Source of the DNA: Dromaius novaehollandiae
Taxonomy: Eukaryota > Chordata > Aves > Casuariiformes > Dromaiidae
NCBI RefSeq assembly: GCF_036370855.1
Contig: NC_088101.1
Location: 66,277,559-66,341,558 of the forward strand
Reading direction: 5' to 3'
DNA length: 64,000 bases
The notes under the pieces were generated by a model. It searched no databases. It had not been told where the DNA came from and saw nothing but the letters and a program-made list of their open reading frames with translations. Position numbers and translations under genes: made by a program. Positions within the stretch are counted from its first letter, which is position 1. Each line of letters starts with the position of its first letter. This document shows positions 33,861 to 46,390 of this stretch, piece after piece.

Positions 33861-36800
33861 TGTTTGACTACTGTAGTATATATTAAGGTAATAACTTTTT
33901 GTTTGAGACACCAAAAAATCCAAGTCTTTCTAAAATATAGAAATCAAGAAAAATTTCAAAGGAACACAGACTTTCAGATTACAATTTCAAAAGACTAAAG
34001 GCAACCAAAAAAAGCAAAACATACTCTGAGTTGAGCTGCTAACTCTCTTTAAATTAAACCAGGAAAAGGCTAAGTTATTGTCCCTGTACTCGATGACACT
34101 GAAGAAATTAAAATATATTTTGCCAAAGTTATCTGAGGAAACTGATTTATTTTATTGAAAAAATGGAGTCCTAAAAACTGAAGACATTTTGATGTTCATA
34201 AAAGGGAAAAGAAAAGGGAAAAGAAAATCATTTACTAAAAAATGAATAAGATTTTAGCCAGTCCCTTCTCTGAACCCTGCTTTTTAGAGTTTAGATTTTC
34301 CAGGTAAAGTAGATGCTCTGAAACATATTGTATAGTTTAAAGCAGCACTTTCCATTGAAAAGCGTCTGTGCGTATTTTCAATATACTCTAGTTTGGTGCC
34401 TTCAAATATTTCAACATTAGCTAGTGACTATAGTTGTGTATCTGAGGACTAAATGGATATATGTTTTATCTGAGGTTAAAAATAGGTAGAGCATCTTCGG
34501 TAACAAAACTCTTATTATGTGAAATGTCTCCAAAAGAAGTGCATTTATCAGACTAAATATTTACATTTCCTAGCAAATACTCAATACCCAAAAAGGGATA
34601 CAGGGATACTCAGACAAGATCACATCAATAAGCAAATTTACATAGGCAAAATTACAAATATTTGTTTTGCACTCTGGAGGAAGATAGAACAGCTCACATT
34701 TGCCTAACAAAGGTCATCATTCTGCATGTAGTCACTTGAAAAGAGATGAAGATCTGATCTAGAAGCCAAACATCCTATTGATCAGTCATGACAAAACAAT
34801 GTTTCTCATCACAGCAAGTTTTCTCTTGACAGACTCTTTGCTAATGATGCACAAAAAAACAAATGGGTTGTGGACAAGCAAAGGATTTGCTGATTTCTTA
34901 ATAGCTCAATTACGTTGTAAGACTTAAATTTGACACTATAGCTCAAGCAAATACTGTATGAAAGAAAATACTCTGAACATTTGAAACATATCTCTTTATA
35001 TAGTAGATGGGTCATCCATGAAAGCAACTAAGAGCAGGTTTAGAATAAGCATTCTTCAGCTTCCTTACTACAGTATGGGAATCCTCCTCACTGGTTCCCA
35101 ACTTAAGTTTTATATACTTCTTACCTTGGATAACCAGAGTGACTGTGTAAAGAGAATGTAGGAAGACTGAGCCTCCAATTTAGACTGCTAACTAAAATAG
35201 CTGCTGTGAATACCCCTCTCTCCCTATTATATACACAGGAATACTAAAGGAAAAGTTTGACAGTCTTATATATAACGCTTTTCAGTGTGCCCTCTAACAT
35301 GTCTAATGTACTGAATTCTAGAATACAGAAATAGGTCAGGAAAAATTAGCAACAAGATTACTTTGTTCATGAAAAGTTGTCCAAGGAAAGGTAGAAATTC
35401 CTGATGCTAGACAGGACTGTAGTTTAACAGTACTCCTCAACCAGCAGAAGGAGGGGAGGAAGCTATTCTGTTCAGTCTGATAGCACAACACAAATTACAG
35501 ATCACACTGTATTAGTCACTTGTTGCTTGATAACCCAATTATATGGAAATAACATTTATAGCTTCCTAGTGATCAGAGGGTTGAAAATGGTTCTATTCCC
35601 TTCAGTGACCATAAAATTGTCAGCATTTATTTTCAGCTGATTTAAGGAAGAGGTAAATAGCAGCCTGCATTTTCTAAGCAAGTCTTTTAGTTTTGTGTAC
35701 TAAGCTGGAAATGTGTTAGGGAATTTTTAAGCAAAAAAATATATTTACTTATGCTAACATTTCCTGTTTTTTCATTAAGTATCTGGATTTAAAAAGACCA
35801 CTCAAATGGGGAAAAGTGGAATCACAGTCATCTATGTTCTCTCTGTTTTCAGGAAGAAATGGAAAACTCAAAGTAAGATTTAGATATCATAACACTTTTC
35901 ATGAGCCCTTTAGCTATACTGTAGCTGTATGCTGCTGCTGACCTCCTGAGTGCTGCCTTTCTCCTCACAACATACTGGAAATTTAAAAATTAAATTAAAA
36001 AAAAGTTTAATACTATAATCTAAAATAATTTATTACTATATGGCTGTAAGGAGCCAAGGTCATTACTGTGGACTGCAATAGAGGTAGCTATCCAGAACAC
36101 AAACAGCATTAGAGAAAGACATTGTCTTGGTACAAATATGTCAGGTTGCACAGCCGTGGCTACACTGTCTGGTACAGAAGCCCGCATATAAAGCCTTCAT
36201 ATTTCTTTTGGAAAACCCATATGTGCAATCAGACTACCATTCCTGGCACTTGCTCAGTTTAACATTTAAGAAAGCCCATGCAAGCATTTTGGACATCTGT
36301 GTAGGGCTACCAAACATCATATAATCATATGACATGGCCTGACAGAGCTGCTTGATGTCTGTATCTCTTAGAGTAATGTGCTCATGGTGCGTTACGCACT
36401 GGTATGTCCTTGCAGTTAATCTGAGCCTTACTGGGAGAAGGAGCCTACTGGGAGAAGACTACTAGTCAGCAATAGGTATTCTTAATTCTCTGAATGGGCA
36501 GTCCATTTAAATGCAGTCAATATGCAGTTAAACTTACACACAATCAACAATTAAACAATTTCTTCAGTGCAACACACTGTAGGTTTGATTCCCGATAACA
36601 CATTTTTTCTTAATTTTTACTGTAGCCCTTAGAATGGCTTCTGACTAATTTCATTTCACCTTGGTCTCTCATATCTTCTATTGTCCACAAAAAATAACCA
36701 TTTATTTTTGGCATCTTTACAAACCTGAGAAAATAATTCAGAAAATACAAGGAAAGCAAATCTGATTACATTACATAGTTTGGAACTGCAATCACAATTT

Positions 36801-38160
36801 CAGTATTCATGAGGCCAAAACAAAGGACTTTTCGTAAATCTATCTGCTTGTGTTGAAAGATTTTTTCCTGATAAATATTTTGTTAAAAGCAGTGAGAAAG
36901 AAAGAGGGATCAATTAGAAGTTAAAAAAGTTTCTGGAGCTTGCTGTAGATTTACGATTTAATTGATTCCTTATTAACTTGCCATAAGTAGAATTAGTACG
37001 TTGTTGTATATTGCCCTTCTGAACAAGATCCGATACAAATCACTGAAATACAAAGGTAGCTCATTTTTTCCAGTTCTCCAGTTTTTCGCATATGAGTTTA
37101 ATTACAGTTCTCACAGGCAATGTAAGCCATGGGGAAGAGAAAACAGGAAAAGCAGGAAAATGTGTAAAATTCCAAATGAAGAAATGAAGTTGCTGCAAAT
37201 TGGCATTTTCCCTGACACAATTATAATTTCCTTAGGAAAGGAAAACAAGAAAAAAAAATAGTGGAGCTGGAAATTAAGGGAAAATTTAGTAAAAATGAAA
37301 TGAAATTAAATTAAATTGAATGAAGACACAGTATTTTTCTTTTAATCAGTCCAACAGAGTATTAAACTGAATCACCTTCCTGGACTAATGCCACAAGAGA
37401 GCTTTAGTCTGGACTTCACCTTTTCCTTTGGTTGGATACAGAGTGCCTCCCAAATGCGGATTTTCCCTATGACCAACATATTGTTCTAAATGGGTAACCA
37501 ACCATGGAACCTAAAGAAGCGATTTAGGAACTACGAGGTGTCAGAGTCCAAGTCTACAACTTCCATGAGGTTCCACTTACTCCATGAAGAAATAATAGAG
37601 TTTAGTGTTAAATTTACTGAAACCTGCTGATTTGAGTCAGTTCAGGACATCAAAACAAAGCTTCTTTTTGTCATCTAGAAATTACAAGTCTATCCTATGT
37701 GAGTTTTCACTTGATTAAAGAGACTCAGAAAACAGATATGACAGTCCAAACAAGTTTTTTTTTTTTTTTTTTTTAACCACGAGGTTAGAAATCATGTAAA
37801 ATTTTCATTTTCAAATGTATTGCTCAGCTATATGAATAGAATGGATTCTGTATTTATCAATACTATGTGCAACTGAATGTTAATAAAGATTTACAACAGG
37901 ACTATTTGGCTCTTTATTATATGGAGTTGTAATTAAATATTTAAGTTTTTAGGAAGAAAGATGTTAACAAAATGATTTTAGCTAAAGCACCCTCTGGTAA
38001 TTAGTTTCTGAGCTCCAGAATAGAGAATTATCTATCTGAACACAGGAAGAGAATAAATAATGTCATACCCATATCAAGGCAAATGTTGTCTTTCCACTGA
38101 GGAACTAAATTGCAGCAGTTTATGAATTTTAATCAATATCTAATTTCCTCCAAACTAATT
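33861..38160. other. AT-rich DNA, no gene seen
   Basis: Contains two perfect copies of the 12-mer AAAGGGAAAAGA at 34201-34212 and 34213-34224, a GTGCGT-T-ACGCAC inverted repeat at 36387-36399, a short direct repeat of CTGGGAGAAG near 36431-36460, and T20 at 37755-37774. No coding frame could be supported. Confidence 0.5.
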
Positions 38161-38163
38161 TGA

Positions 38164-38430
38164 TTGATTTTGAGGATGAAATTATTGAATAAGAGGGTAT
38201 ACTACATTTGTAAATTCACAAAGGGAAGTGTGTGTGACATATTTCATCAAATGCTTTCATTAGTCTTTTTTACACTAAGAAAATTTGCTGGTGACACAGA
38301 GCTGGGAGGTGTTATCAATACAGAAGAAAATCAAAATGTCATATAGGAAGAACCAGATTATCTTGAACACTTGAATAACAGAAACAGAATGAAGTGTATT
38401 AGCACAAAGTGGAGTGCTAAGTACTTATGG
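38164..38430 (+). mobile_element. Old CR1 LINE fragment, RT catalytic region
   Basis: The + frame contains KFAGDTELGGVINTEENQN from 38281. This is the CR1 RT block with the FADD catalytic motif, here changed to FAGD (38284-38295), so a catalytic Asp codon has become Gly. Downstream bases to about 38430 continue along the 'LEK...MKFN..KCKV' segment with frame breaks. The element is truncated on both sides. Text before about 38260 is only weakly similar. Confidence 0.7.
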
Positions 38431-38975
38431 AGTAATCATAAGCATTAACAGTCCCAAACATTCAAAAATTATGAATCATGCCTCTGAAAAAGTTTTATGG
38501 AACTGACTTAACAACTATAGATTTTTAAATAATGCATTTAAAATTCTTAATTTTTCTTGCTATTTATTGAGTCTTTGATTCCTATTTTCAAGTATATATC
38601 TACAATCATAATATGCTAGAACATACTTAAAAGTGGAGAAAAAAATGAGATTGTCACTGAATGGAAGGTTATAGGATCCCTAGGGGGGAAAAAAAGGCCA
38701 GTATTACTTTGTCACTTGTTGATAAAAAATCAGGTCCAGGCAGCAAGCTGTAGGATGTAGGCATTGATGAAAGTTTAATTTTCCCATTTAATTCAATACA
38801 AAAGAATATAACCTCTTATTTTACTTGCTTTTCTTGAGTTTATTACAGGAGCTGTTTTGATAAGAGGATATTTTTCTCTCCTATTTCTTTGTGGGGAATA
38901 TAAGTTTTAGATCATTTCCTTCCTCTTGGTCATGATACTTTGGGCAGCGTTATATCTTTGTGCAATCTGGACAAA
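38431..38975. other. AT-rich DNA, no gene seen
   Basis: No supported feature between two CR1 pieces of opposite orientation and apparently different age. Confidence 0.5.
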
Positions 38976-38978
38976 GAC

Positions 38979-39250
38979 AAAAGATCACAGACTCTCAGAA
39001 GGTTGAAGGGAAGGGACCTCTGGAGATCACCTAGTCAAACCTCTCTGCTCAAGCCGGGTCACCTAGAGCATGTTGCCCAGGATTGTGTGCAGATGGCTTT
39101 TAAATATCTCCAAGGATAGACACTCCACAACCTCTCTGGACAACCTGTTCTAGTGCTCAGCCACCCTTGCAGTAAAAAAAAAAAATTTCCTTATATTCAG
39201 ACAGAACTTCCTGTGTTCCAGTTTGTGCCCATTGCCTCTCATCCACAGGA
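38979..39250 (-). mobile_element. 5'-truncated avian-type CR1, 3' end only
   Basis: Antisense text on the + strand begins GATCACAGA and passes through the conserved GGGACCTCTGGAGATCACC / TAGTCAAACC block and GGGTCACCTAGAGCA, all characteristic of the CR1 3' untranslated end. It then runs into the ORF2 C terminus: minus-strand NRLSREVVECLSLEIF, preceded by an in-frame stop. It stops near 39246, where CR1 would continue, so it is the common short 5'-truncated form (about 270 bases). It is much less diverged than the neighbouring + strand CR1 pieces. Confidence 0.9.
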
Positions 39251-42200
39251 AACTGTCTTTAGTTTTTCTTTGCTTTTCTTTGGTTCCCCTAGGGTAGATC
39301 TAGAGAAAGAGCCACTTAAATTCCCAAAAATATTGAAGGAGCAAAATCTGAGGGGCCCAGAATCACTGGAGAAGTGTTAACACCTCTAGCAAAAGGTTGC
39401 TGAGTTTAAATCCATGTTGGCATGGATATCTTCCACTCAAGTTCCCAGAATCCACAAAAAGAAAAAAAAAAAACCCCAAACACAACAACATTATGCTTTC
39501 TTGTCCAGGCTTTAACTTGGCCTTTGCTGATGTTTCATCTGTATGTCTAGAAGTGCACTGATTTGTTTCAGTGTGCATCCTTATCGTGCAGCAGCATTGG
39601 ATGTTAGTTTGCTGTCTTCCCAGTCAGCCTATACACCTAGGTTCCTTTGGTGGCACCATGAGACAAGGAGGAGACTGATGTGTCTTCCCTAGTCTTTTTT
39701 TTTTTTTTTTTTTTTTTTTTTGGCGTCAGGACACAGTAATCTGAATCTGAATGTTTATAATCCCTTCTATGTGTGTAACCAGGTGTCTATACAGTTATAT
39801 CAGTCTAAGTCTAAACCTTTGAATCATTCACATTGTCTGCGTATTGGCTCAGACTCTGAAGTGACCTGACTGGCTTTCCAGATAGGGAAGTTTAGGGATG
39901 TATTGTTCACACACTGCACCTGCAGCAATAGGTCCTGTAGATACAAAGGGCCTGAGACAATGAAGTCTGAATTTGAAGGCAGTGTAATTGCAGTAAATAT
40001 TTACTCAACTCCTATAATAGAGGAGGTGATCCTGCTCAGTGAAATTTTGTCTTTTTTTGTTGTTTTTTATGTTAGGCCCTTAGAAGTTTTGCTAAGAAAA
40101 AAAAATTAAACAAACATTTATTTTAGAGTGATGCAGCTTTTGTTTCACTTACGGAATAGGTGATTTTGATTTGTCCCAGTGTAAACAAGAATTCACAGGT
40201 ATACCATATACTTGTGTAAAGCTGTGTCTACACCACTTTTATTTTTATTGTAGCATATTACAACTGTCTGCAAATAGAGAAACTGGCACTTACCTTGCGA
40301 TCATAATTACGTCACGCTTTCATAGAATTCAAAAACTCAGTCTCTTGATTACTTCATTGAATTTCACAGTCTATAAGTAATGCTGAACAGTCAATAGCGG
40401 GCAGGAAGAAAGGTGACTATTATTTTTTCACTAACATCTACTCGCAAAATTAAGTATTTCTGCTTTCCAAAATAGTGCCATCAAAGATTTCTTACACAAT
40501 TCTAATTGTTTGGTATTGCACTAGTAAGCAAAACTGTAAACTAGTGAAGTGATACGGTAGCCTGTTGTTGACATGGATTGCTTAAGACTGCTATATGTGA
40601 CCTTTTAAAATTTTTGATACTGTCCATTGGATTGCATTCTCTGAATGAAACATATTCTGGGCCTAGAGCTGATTTTCTGCCTTCATGCAGTTCATTTCAC
40701 AACAAAAGGGGCTTCTTTGAACTCTGATAGTATTGTGGTAGAAATGTTTGATTTTATTTATTTGTTCAATATTTCTGGGGATATTCTATAGCCAGGAAAA
40801 GAGTTTTTTGCCTTGCATCTTTATTCTCATACACGGATATCTTAATATAATTATACCAAATAGATATTTTTACAATAATTATCTTGTTAAGAACATTCTT
40901 GACACAATATATTTTATGAAATAATTTTCTGAAATTGAAACCAAAATGACAGTCATAATAGACTAGTTCATAAATTGCTGTGTTAAGAGTTTCTATTTAA
41001 GTAAATTGCCTAAGAGCATACGATTTTATATGTAATTATCACTGTTATAAGACTGAGTTGCTTTGGTTCCAGCTATGTATATGTTCAACATGCCAACTTA
41101 CTTCATAGCTTTGTTTGCTCTATTTAGTAACTTAGACTATGCTAGAGCTGGGAGTTAAAGCTGGGAGCTTTGAGCTCAACATTTTAGAACAGTGAGTTTC
41201 CCAAATAAGAGAGAGAAGCAAGGTAAACTCTTAAGGAAGTTAATATTGTAGCCTTGCTTCACAGATCAAACACTGATACAGAAAATAAATGTCTGGAGTC
41301 CATGCAAGCTCATCTGATTGAATGACTGGGACTTGAGTTATTTAATGCTGGCTTTCCACAAAGTATCAGCTATAAAAGGATTCAGTGTTTAAATATTGCA
41401 ACTTAGAATTATTTTAAGACTGAGTGATTTTTTACCTTTGTTTTTGTTAGTTATTTTATTCGCAAAAGACTTTTTTGTGGTGGTCAAAAGCATTTATGAA
41501 TTATGCTAATTTTCCATATAATTTCACCTGAAATGAGACTGAGGAAAAAAGAGTTTTAAAATGCTGAAAGAAAGTGTTATTTTCCTGCTCTTAAAATGGC
41601 AATAAAAAGCACCTAAAAGTTGCATTGTACTACAAAATATAGATTTGGTTTTATATTGTGTCTGGGTAAACAAGTATAGGAGTAGATGTTCTGTCCCAAA
41701 GATTAGTACCAGGAGGGCAAGATTAGGAGGCCAGAGCCTGGCTGAGTAGCACCAAAAGGAAGGCAAAACATATCGTCAGAAGATAGACTAGACCCGTGAG
41801 GCTGTGCCACGAGGCAGAGTTTGGGAGGGAAGATGAATCAATGCTGTAGCCAGCTCCATCAGGCAGCTCTGGGAAGTCGAAGGGCCTGCAGATGGTCAGA
41901 GGTCACAATAGATCTGAGCCCTTTTCGCAAGGCTCGTGCCTAGCAGAGGTCCCTCTGAGAGGAGATCATTTGTGGTTTATCCAGGAATGAAGTGGTTAGC
42001 CTCTTCAACCAGGATCAAATTTTTCTTTCCCTAAGGATTTGCATCCATGTGCTTTGCTTGTCAGGTGAGATGTGGTGTCAGTTATGATACCGAGTATCTC
42101 GAAATTTTCTCATTTTATACGGTTCATGCTATTTCATTTTGCAAGGCATAGTTGCATATGCATTACAGCATGGAATTCGAATCAGGCAGGCTCCTCCCTT

Positions 42201-45200
42201 CCTCCCCCCCACATGAAAATACTCTAATTACCAAGAGACAGAATTAATTTATTTCTTTCTTTTTTTTTACTTTCTGTATAGTCTGGTTTAATGAAATAGC
42301 TTTTGGCTAAAAGAACTCCTGAATGAAATTCTTCCCTTTCCGGATGTATTATGCCATTCATTCTTCATTTCCTTTGTTTCTGTTAATGGGCTTGAAAAAG
42401 GAGTGCTCTGTTTAGGTGGAAACGAAATATTTTGCTTAGTCACAAATGACATTTTTTCCTTTTACGAATTTTTTATTAGAGAAATAAAAGAAATTACTAA
42501 AGGATTTTCCCTTCACTATTTCTATTCATCAGCTATACCACCCTCATCAGTTACAAAGGTAGTCTTAAGTAGGTTGCATCTCCTAATATATTTTATCTTT
42601 CGGGTGGTGTATGACTCTTCAAAGAGTAATATACAAAAACACAGAGTCGTGAATGAAATATATGAGTCCTCTAGGAACAAAAAATTATGTCTTTTACCCA
42701 GTGTTTTGTTTAGAGGAAACAGGGATATAGTCTATTGTGGAAAAAATAAAAGATTCATCTTTACCCACTCCTAGGAAATTGCAATATTTCCCAAGATGTT
42801 TAGGAGAAAGTTAACAACTGATGCAATCTTATTATGATCTTTTGTTTACTTAATTGAATAATTTATTTATTAAGCCTTATTTTTAAAAAAAATTTGTACT
42901 ACATATTAGGGGAAACTGTGGCTTGCTAGGGTCTGAACTGTGCACCAAGCACTCCATAGCCCCTTTCGCTTTTACTGTGACTGTTTTTAGGGAAAAGAAA
43001 TGATGAGAGATTCCAACGGTTTGCTTCAACCCCTGATAGCAGCGACTATTGTGCATAGAGTCTTACTGCATAAACTTGGTGATGTGTAGACAAAGAGATG
43101 GATATGAGACATATGGACTATTTCATGAGTTTTTTATTATTATTATTTCTTCTCTTTGCATCTGTTTTCTGTGTTTAAAATCTGTTAGTCTTGTGGATAA
43201 GCTAAACAGTGTTCAACTGTTTAGCTCTCATAGACTCCCCAAGTTAGGAATCACATTGCAAGTCTATTATTGTTATTATGAAATATTGTACAATACTGCA
43301 TGTTTTCAGGGATTCAGAATGAGAATGTATGTGGATCATTGACACTCCCAAAGATGCGTGAAAAAGAAGGAACAGTAACTATCATGTTCTTCTGTGAGTA
43401 TTGCTACTAGTGTCAATAGGAGCAGAGTTCAAGAACTTATGATAAAGACGACAGATAGAGACAAAATTTGTAAGTTATTTTGGAGTAAAGAGGGCCCAGA
43501 GCAGGGGTGAAACCCAAGTCTAAATCCAGCTGGCCACATAGATCGTGCTGCAAAGCCAGGGTTTCTAGGGTGTGCGGAGAGTGTTTGGTGTTTTGTGTGT
43601 TTTACCGCAGTACTAAAAAAAAAATTAGCACACTGCATCAAGCTTTTGAGGGGACATATAAGAACAGATTATATCTTTTATATATAAAAGTGTGGAATAA
43701 TTCTGATTTAGAAATAATTTGATTCAGTTACTATACTCAGTAGATATACAGATTAATGTAAAATTTGGAATGACATTTGTTTAGGATCCATCTTTCTTCG
43801 TGTTCACTTTAACATTAAATATTTAGTATTTTTATGAAGCTTTTGCTTTTAAACTTGTGTTTACTATGTTTTTCAACTTTCATTTTGCAAATGAATAGCA
43901 TATTAGTTATTAACATCATCATAATAAATTGCTTTTTTTTTCTAGGAGTTTGTAAAATCATCAAAACTGATGAAGATTGTAGACAAGTATTTATTTGGGG
44001 TAGATTACACAGACCACAATGATAACCTCTCTAATCTGACAGGGATTACTTATTTATGAATCTGTAAAGCCATTTCAAAACTATCCCTGTTTTCTATCCC
44101 TGTTGTGAATGCAGGTTAATAATGTCATTAATTAAGAAATCTCTTGCAACTAGGTATGTATAGATACCAATATTGGGGAATTCAAGATCCCTGTTATGGG
44201 ACTGTTTAGAAGACTGACAAATCTGGCCAGCTTTTTACTTTAAAACTAAACTTTACTGTATTTATTCATTAATAACGCACTTTGTAGTAACGGTTAGTCC
44301 TTATACATTATTAGCCATAATCATTGCAAATATAAAACTGTCACTCTTTAACACCTATGTCCTAAATTAGCTAGCTGCGAGTGTACAGCCGCGTGAAGCT
44401 GAGGCTGTGTAGTTAGCACTGCTGGCTAAGCCTTGTGAGGTCCTTCCAAGTTGTAGTAACCAAGGTCCAGGTGATGAAGCTTGAGAGATCTTTCTTGAGG
44501 GGAGCTGGAACTGCAGTGGGCCTGTCTTCTTTATCTGTCTTTCCTCTTCATGAGATTTTTATGCTATTTGCTGCTCTCTCTTAAAGGGCATTTCAGTATC
44601 AGCTTCTGATGCTGTTTCTGTTGGTTTTGGTTTTGCCAGTCATCCTTTTCATGTATTAGTCAGGCCATCTGTTTGCAGTCCCTTGCAATTTTTTGTTGCT
44701 TGGAGGCCTCCTTTGCACGGTTATAGTCCTTTGCCCCTTTGGTGGTCACACTGCTCACACAATTCTGTAAAATGTAAAAAGTAAAATGCTGTGACACCTA
44801 ATTTATAGGTGCCACAGGCATCTGCTTTGGCTACAAAAGATTGAACTAATAACATATGTGACTATAATTAAATCTCTCTTATCAATATATCTACTGTTTT
44901 ATGAGTGCATAAACATAGCCATTCCTGTTTTATTAATGTTTTTATCTGCGTATTTGATTATAAATTGTACTCTAACGGGAGAGATGCCAGTATACTATTT
45001 CTGTGTTAAAAATATCATCACATTAGGTGCAGCTTAGTTATGAATTACAGTACATTTATATTTACCAAATGCTAGCTACTGGGCAGCTAGTATGATAGGC
45101 AATATTTGCTGGGTCACTGAGTAAATAGAGACAAACCATGATCATTTGTTATAATTAAAAAGTGACACTATTTGCTGTAATGGTAATTTGGCTTCTGAGA

Positions 45201-46185
45201 AAGTGGAGCTGTTTGCATATACATACTGTTGTATAGTTTTTCTAATTTTTTTTTATAAAACATGTACTTGAACGGTTTTTAATCCCCTCTTCATTTATTT
45301 GCTTTTGCATTTGCTTATGTTTCAGCAGATTTGTTTATACTTATTTGATGAGGCCCTAACCATTAGAAAAGATTTAGACTAAGAAAGGACATTTCAGTAG
45401 AATTTTATTAAAAACTATTTGTTCATCTTTTTTGTAATTATTATGAAGTCACTAGAACTTGCCTAGTTTGTAGTTTTAAATGTTTCATCTGCATTCTCTA
45501 ACTCATGTCATGCATAATGAAAATGGACAAATAAATTAGTGATAAATTGCCTAGCAATAGCATACAGTAGCAAGCCAGAAAAAATCTCTATTCTTAGTTT
45601 GGATTTAAGGCTGCTAGTCATTTGCAAAAAATCTGTGTTCCATTTACTTTGAAGCCATATTGAGCAGCCTGGGAACACACTGCCAAGATTAATTAATGCC
45701 CTGTGTCATGAAGTATGATGAACAAACAAAAAAAATTATAGTATGTTGAATCTATATGAACTTGGCAGTCTTCATTATAAATACATTTTGTGAACAGTAT
45801 TTTGTAAGAATCATATAAAACACACAGCATGAATGCACCTCAGTGGAGTACTCCACTATTCTCTAATTCCCTGCCAAATATCATTTCAAATTAATAGAAT
45901 ATTCCAAACAATTTCTAGATGATGTTGTGTATATGTGTGTTTGTGTGTGTATGTATATTTATGAATGTTTAGAAACAAGAGATTTATTCCAGTAAATCTG
46001 ATTCTGAAAAATGTTGAGCCTCCTTTCATCTCCAATTTCAGTGGGAAATGAACCTTTTTCGCCTGATAGGAGACACTGAGCACTTGGCCAGAATAAGGCA
46101 TCATATGCAGACAGAAGATTGGGCTTGATATTGTAGGAAATGCATATTTTGCTTTCTGCATAAATAAAACTTAGGGATTTCTGAT
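39251..46185. other. Unique DNA, no confident gene
   Basis: T27 lies at 39695-39721. A 123-codon + frame at 42403-42774 has no recognisable domain. 41220-41350 has faint MIR-like text (TTCACAGATC...GATACAGAAAATAAATG). 44660-44764 on the minus strand has an exon-like arrangement, described as a finding. Composition is slightly less AT-rich at 41780-41990 and 44370-44760. Confidence 0.45.
39695..39721. repeat. Poly(T) tract, 27 bases
   Basis: Uninterrupted T27, the longest T run in the window. No element body recognised beside it. Confidence 0.9.
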
Positions 46186-46390
46186 GGCCTGTAAAGTAAA
46201 GTGCTGGGCTAGGCCTCGGAGGTACATTCAGTTCCAGATTCAAATCCTTTGGGGAACTGCTCTTTCTCTATCTTTCCCCAACAGAGACAATATGAATACT
46301 ATAAACATTTTTTATGGGTTTTTACAGTGCCTAGTGCAATCTTGGCTAGGTTCTCCAGGGTATCCTGGTATCTTGTGACAGCTGAGTGTA
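46186..46390 (+). mobile_element. Probable old MIR/CORE-SINE relic
   Basis: AAAGTGCTGGGCTAGGCCT, then GAGGTACATTCAGTTCC and AGATTCAAATCCTTTGGGG, follows the 'AGAGCACTGGGCTAGG..TCAGAGG...GTTCGAATCCTGG' layout of tRNA-derived SINE heads, including the B-box-like GATTCAAATCC at about 46238-46248. The ACAGTGCCTAGTGCAAT text at 46324-46340 resembles the usual distal tail. Both parts are diverged and the middle is shortened. Confidence 0.45.

Noticed and set aside
42403..42774. 123-codon + strand open frame
   Set aside because: Composition follows AT-rich DNA (Phe, Ile, Ser, Lys), with no recognisable domain.
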